Assembly (NCBI GenBank): GCA_946623765.1
Contig: CAMORL010000069.1
Location: forward strand, 1 to 8,465
Reading direction: 5' to 3'
DNA length: 8,465 bases
Source of the DNA: an uncultured Clostridia bacterium
GTDB taxonomy: Bacteria > Bacillota_A > Clostridia > Christensenellales > CAG-138
The notes under the pieces were generated by a model, which searched no databases, was not told the origin of the DNA, and worked only from the letters and a program-made list of their open reading frames with translations. How positions within the stretch are numbered: the stretch's first letter is position 1; each line of letters starts with the position of its first letter. The position numbers and the translations under genes are program-made. Below, piece after piece: positions 6,416 to 8,465 of the stretch.

Positions 6416-7854
6416 TTTCCGACACACCGCAATATGCAAACGACATCGCCGAGGAGATTCGCATGTTCCTCGGTCTTGTTCCGGTTACGCAGGAAGAAAC
6501 GCCGGACGCGGAGCTGACGATTCTGACAGCGCTGGACACCGAAGCCCGGACCGCATCGGCACGGCAGAAGGACGGCGAGCCCGTCGCTGTGACCTATGCG
6601 TTCGATCCGAACGATCCGCTCGACCGGAAACGGCAGGAGAAGCGCGCGTTGAAGCGCGCAGTCTACGCGCTGATGCAGACGATCTGCCCGACGGAAATGC
6701 CGTGGGGCAGTCTCACCGGCATTCGCCCGACGAAGCTTTTGCGCGAGCTTTGCGAACGCGTCGGCGACGAGGAAGCGGTACGCGCATTTCGGGACGTTTT
6801 CTCCGTTCGCATCGACAAGCTGCGCCTTGCCGCGACGATCAACGCCGTTCAGAAACCGGTCATCGAATCGGTGAAGCCGTTTGACATCGATATTTACGTC
6901 GGGATTCCGTACTGCAAAACACGCTGTCTCTATTGCTCCTTCGGCGCAGAGATCGCAAAAAAGAATGCGATTCAGGAATATCTTCCGTATCTGTTCAAAG
7001 ACATCGAAAACGGCGCAAGGCTTGTGAAGGACGGAGGCTATCGCATTCGCGCCGCATACCTCGGCGGCGGGACGCCGACCGTACTTTCGGCGGATGAGCT
7101 GGATGCGCTTCTTTCGCATTTCGAGCGCTGCTACGGCGGTTACGGCGCGGAATGCACCGTTGAGGCGGGCAGACCGGATACGATCACAAAGGAGAAGCTG
7201 CAGGTTCTGCGGGCGCACGGCGTGGAACGCATTTCGATCAATCCGCAGACCATGTCGGACGAAACGCTCCGGCGCATCGGCAGAGCGCATACGGCGGCGG
7301 AGATCAAAGAAGCGTTCGCGCTTGCACGGGATGCGGGATTTGCTTCGATCAACATGGACCTGATCGCAGGACTGCCGGGTGAAACGGTCGAGGACTTTCA
7401 TCGGACGCTTACGGAGATCAAAGCGCTTCGTCCCGACAATCTCACGGTCCACACGCTTGCAATCAAGCGGTCGAGCAGGCTGAAGGATCAGATCGACCGG
7501 TATCCGCTGCCGAAGCGCGGGGACGTCGAAACCATGATCGACATGGGATTCGCGGCGGCAAAGGAGATCGGGCTCTGGCCGTACTATATGTATCGGCAGA
7601 AATATCAGAACGGCAATCTTGAAAACGTCGGTTATGCGGCGGACGGAAAGCTGTGCGTCTACAACATCGACATGATGGAGGAAACGACCTCGATTCTGGC
7701 GCACGGCGCAGGCGCAATGACCAAGCGCGTGTTCGGAACGGAGAATCGTGTCGAACGCATTCCGAACCCGAAGGACGTTCCGACCTACGGGGCAAAGCTC
7801 GAAACGCTTGACGAAGCCAAAAGAAAGCTGTTTTTGGGCGGGGATAACGCTTGA
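6403..7854 (+). CDS. hemZ: HemZ, radical-SAM coproporphyrinogen III dehydrogenase-like protein
   Basis: A radical S-adenosylmethionine protein of the HemN/HemW/HemZ group, cytoplasmic. B. subtilis HemZ is annotated as an oxygen-independent coproporphyrinogen III oxidase, but the activity of HemZ proteins in clostridia is not settled. 483 aa, the normal length for HemZ. An N-terminal domain of about 160 residues (with WGSLTGIRPTKL, 101-112, characteristic of HemZ) precedes the radical-SAM barrel. The 4Fe-4S cluster motif is C171-KTR-C175-LY-C178, followed by YLGGGTPT (219-226), TVEAGRPDT (252-260), ISINPQTM and NMDLIAGLPGET (317-328). C-terminal conserved parts include YYMYRQKY and GNLENVGY. 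HemN has an extra Cys two residues after the cluster motif; here that position is Phe180, as in HemW/HemZ proteins. The start is GTG, overlapping the previous gene by 13 bases; the stop codon lies within the -35 box of the hisS promoter. Confidence 0.9.
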   Translation: MVRLISDTPQYANDIAEEIRMFLGLVPVTQEETPDAELTILTALDTEARTASARQKDGEPVAVTYAFDPNDPLDRKRQEKRALKRAVYALMQTICPTEMPWGSLTGIRPTKLLRELCERVGDEEAVRAFRDVFSVRIDKLRLAATINAVQKPVIESVKPFDIDIYVGIPYCKTRCLYCSFGAEIAKKNAIQEYLPYLFKDIENGARLVKDGGYRIRAAYLGGGTPTVLSADELDALLSHFERCYGGYGAECTVEAGRPDTITKEKLQVLRAHGVERISINPQTMSDETLRRIGRAHTAAEIKEAFALARDAGFASINMDLIAGLPGETVEDFHRTLTEIKALRPDNLTVHTLAIKRSSRLKDQIDRYPLPKRGDVETMIDMGFAAAKEIGLWPYYMYRQKYQNGNLENVGYAADGKLCVYNIDMMEETTSILAHGAGAMTKRVFGTENRVERIPNPKDVPTYGAKLETLDEAKRKLFLGGDNA

Positions 7855-7878
7855 CAAGTCTGATTTGCATGGTATAAT
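7851..7878 (+). promoter_or_regulatory. Sigma-A promoter of the hisS T-box leader
   Basis: TTGACA (7851-7856) and TATAAT (7873-7878) are both exact consensus, 16 bases apart, and the -10 carries the TGN extension (TGG at 7870-7872). Transcription should begin at about 7885, within GCGCAAAG. The hemZ stop TGA (7852-7854) is part of the -35 box. With consensus elements, output is probably set mainly by the attenuator downstream and not by initiation. Confidence 0.9.
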
Positions 7879-7966
7879 AAGCGCAAAGCGTTGAACGGAA
7901 GAGTACCCGAAGGAGCTTTTCAAGAGAGCGCGTCCGAGGCTGAAAGGCGTGTAAAGCAAGAACGGG

Positions 7967-7975
7967 GAAGGACAT
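7967..7975 (+). promoter_or_regulatory. Specifier loop of the T-box: GAC (Asp) in the canonical register
   Basis: The 3' strand of the specifier loop reads GAAGGACA between the upper helix CGGG (7963-7966) and the lower helix TCCG (7975-7978). In well-studied T-boxes such as glyQS the codon is followed by one A and then the lower helix; here this places the codon at GAC, 7971-7973, with A at 7974. GAC is an aspartate codon. A histidine codon, CAT, overlaps at 7973-7975, but its last base would have to leave the lower helix. Confidence 0.7.
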
Positions 7976-8057
7976 CCGCAAGCTGCGTGCCGGACGCAAA
8001 AGGCACGCCGGAGACCCTTCGTTATCGGGGGAAAGCGCGCAGCATCCGCTGCGAAAC

Positions 8058-8085
8058 AGGGTGGCACCGCGGTACTTCCGTCCCT
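8058..8085 (+). promoter_or_regulatory. T-box sequence and antiterminator
   Basis: AGGGTGGCACCGCG (8058-8071) is the conserved T-box element. The antiterminator forms by AGGG (8058-8061) pairing with CCCT (8082-8085), leaving the bulge TGGCACC (8062-8068), with an upper helix GCGG (8069-8072)/CCGT (8078-8081). The bulge UGGC pairs with the 3' end of an uncharged tRNA; the variable base is C (8065), which calls for a G discriminator base, as in bacterial tRNA-Asp. Confidence 0.9.
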
Positions 8086-8112
8086 TTTTGAGGGCGAAAG
8101 ACCGCGTTTTTT
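8068..8112 (+). terminator. Attenuator terminator of the T-box leader
   Basis: CGCGGT (8068-8073) pairs exactly with ACCGCG (8101-8106), extended inward by CTT/AAG (8075-8077, 8098-8100), CG/CG (8079-8080, 8095-8096) and CCCT/AGGG (8082-8085, 8091-8094). Six T follow directly (8107-8112). The 5' half uses the same bases as the antiterminator, so the two folds exclude each other. This is the default OFF structure when the cognate tRNA is charged. Confidence 0.92.
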
Positions 8113-8127
8113 GATAGGAGGTTTTTT

Positions 8128-8465
8128 ATGGCATACAAAGCGCCGAAAGGCACAAAAGATGTACTTCCGGAGGAGAGTTATCGCTGGCAGTACCTCGAAA
8201 GCACGATCCGCGGGATCGTCAGAAAATACGGACTTCTGGAAGCGCGTACCCCGTGTATCGAGCACACCGAGCTGTTTTTGCGCGGCGTCGGCGATACGAC
8301 GGATATCGTACAGAAGGAAATGTATACCTTCACCGACAAGGGCGACCGCAGCATCACGCTGAAGCCGGAGGGCACGGCGGGTGCGGTCCGCATGTTCGTG
8401 GAAAACGGGTTGTTTTCCGAAGCGCAGCCGACCAAGATGTATTATCTCTACTGCCCGGTGTTCCG
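8128..8465 (+). CDS. hisS: Histidyl-tRNA synthetase, N-terminal part
   Basis: Class II aminoacyl-tRNA synthetase that charges tRNA-His, a cytoplasmic homodimer. The frame runs off the window end after 112 full codons of an expected 420 or so. It begins [17 protein letters not shown], the typical HisRS opening. Motif 1 is in the segment [20 protein letters not shown], followed by the HisRS block VQKEMYTF and [11 protein letters not shown] (substrate-site loop, usually LRPEGTA), and motif 2 begins at YYLYCPVF where the window stops. The ATG at 8128 is preceded by TAGGAGG (8115-8121) with a 6-base T spacer, which fixes the start. Expression is controlled by the T-box immediately upstream. aspS commonly follows hisS in Firmicutes, but it is outside this window. 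Confidence 0.96.
   Translation, partial: MAYKAPKGTKDVLPEESYRWQYLESTIRGIVRKYGLLEARTPCIEHTELFLRGVGDTTDIVQKEMYTFTDKGDRSITLKPEGTAGAVRMFVENGLFSEAQPTKMYYLYCPVF

Larger units (their letters stand above)
7885..8112 (+). promoter_or_regulatory. T-box riboswitch leader of hisS
   Basis: A complete transcriptional T-box leader, which lets RNA polymerase into hisS when a specific tRNA is uncharged. Parts visible in order: Stem I from about 7887, with lower helix CGGA (7896-7899)/TCCG (7975-7978), loop-E strand AGTA (7902-7905) and upper helix CCCG (7906-7909)/CGGG (7963-7966); distal Stem I motifs AGAGAGC (7924-7930) and GGCTGAAAG (7938-7946); a perfect 7-bp hairpin GCGTGCC/GGCACGC (7985-7991, 8002-8008) at the Stem II position; a region 8011-8034 that may form the Stem IIA/B pseudoknot; Stem III CGCAGC/GCTGCG (8038-8043, 8048-8053); then the T-box sequence, antiterminator and terminator. 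The pairing was worked out by eye. The class is certain; start and end are approximate to a few bases. Confidence 0.93.

Noticed and set aside
7891..8091. A 66-codon plus-strand frame inside the hisS leader
   Set aside because: It begins at a TTG inside Stem I of the T-box, lacks a ribosome binding site, and its codons coincide with paired and conserved RNA elements. The RNA structure explains the sequence, so a leader peptide is not supported.
1..8465. Mobile element, defence system, CRISPR array or other novel multi-gene system
   Set aside because: All seven genes belong to known core families. There is no repeat array, transposase, integrase or target-site duplication, and codon use is even across the window apart from the recJ tail.

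Overview
The window looks like a piece of core chromosome from a GC-rich member of the Firmicutes, most likely class Clostridia. Four things point there: a complete T-box riboswitch, a consensus sigma-A-type promoter with an extended -10, strong AAGGAGG-type ribosome binding sites, and the gene order relA - dtd - metallo-beta-lactamase-fold hydrolase - hemZ - hisS, which recurs in clostridial genomes. All genes are on the plus strand. I see no transposase, integrase, phage gene, tRNA, rRNA or CRISPR array. Species cannot be named from this sequence.

Layout. 1-1080: the 3' nine-tenths of acetate kinase (ackA), cut by the window edge, closed by a textbook intrinsic terminator (1091-1121). About 1129-3114: recJ, a single-strand DNA exonuclease whose start lies just past that terminator without a visible ribosome binding site. 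3079-3108: inside the last codons of recJ, a candidate promoter whose -35 and -10 are joined by a perfect 8+8 inverted repeat. 3139-7854: a tightly packed run of bifunctional (p)ppGpp synthetase/hydrolase (relA/spoT type), D-aminoacyl-tRNA deacylase (dtd), a glyoxalase II-like hydrolase, and the radical-SAM protein HemZ, with gaps of 9 and 1 bases and then a 13-base overlap. 7851-8127: a strong promoter whose -35 box contains the hemZ stop codon, followed by a T-box leader with attenuator. 8128-8465: the N-terminal 112 codons of histidyl-tRNA synthetase (hisS), cut by the window edge.

How the parts fit. The operon's theme is translation and its supervision: RelA responds to uncharged tRNA or starvation, Dtd clears D-amino acids from tRNA, and HisRS charges tRNA. 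HemZ and the hydrolase are conserved passengers of less certain role. The most interesting point is the T-box. Read in register with well-studied T-boxes, its specifier is GAC (Asp), and the variable base of its UGGN bulge is C, which fits the G73 discriminator of tRNA-Asp and not the C73 of tRNA-His. So the riboswitch ahead of hisS appears to sense tRNA-Asp, which makes sense if aspS lies just downstream as it often does in Firmicutes. The rest of the window is ordinary core gene content, and I found no sign of an undescribed multi-gene system.
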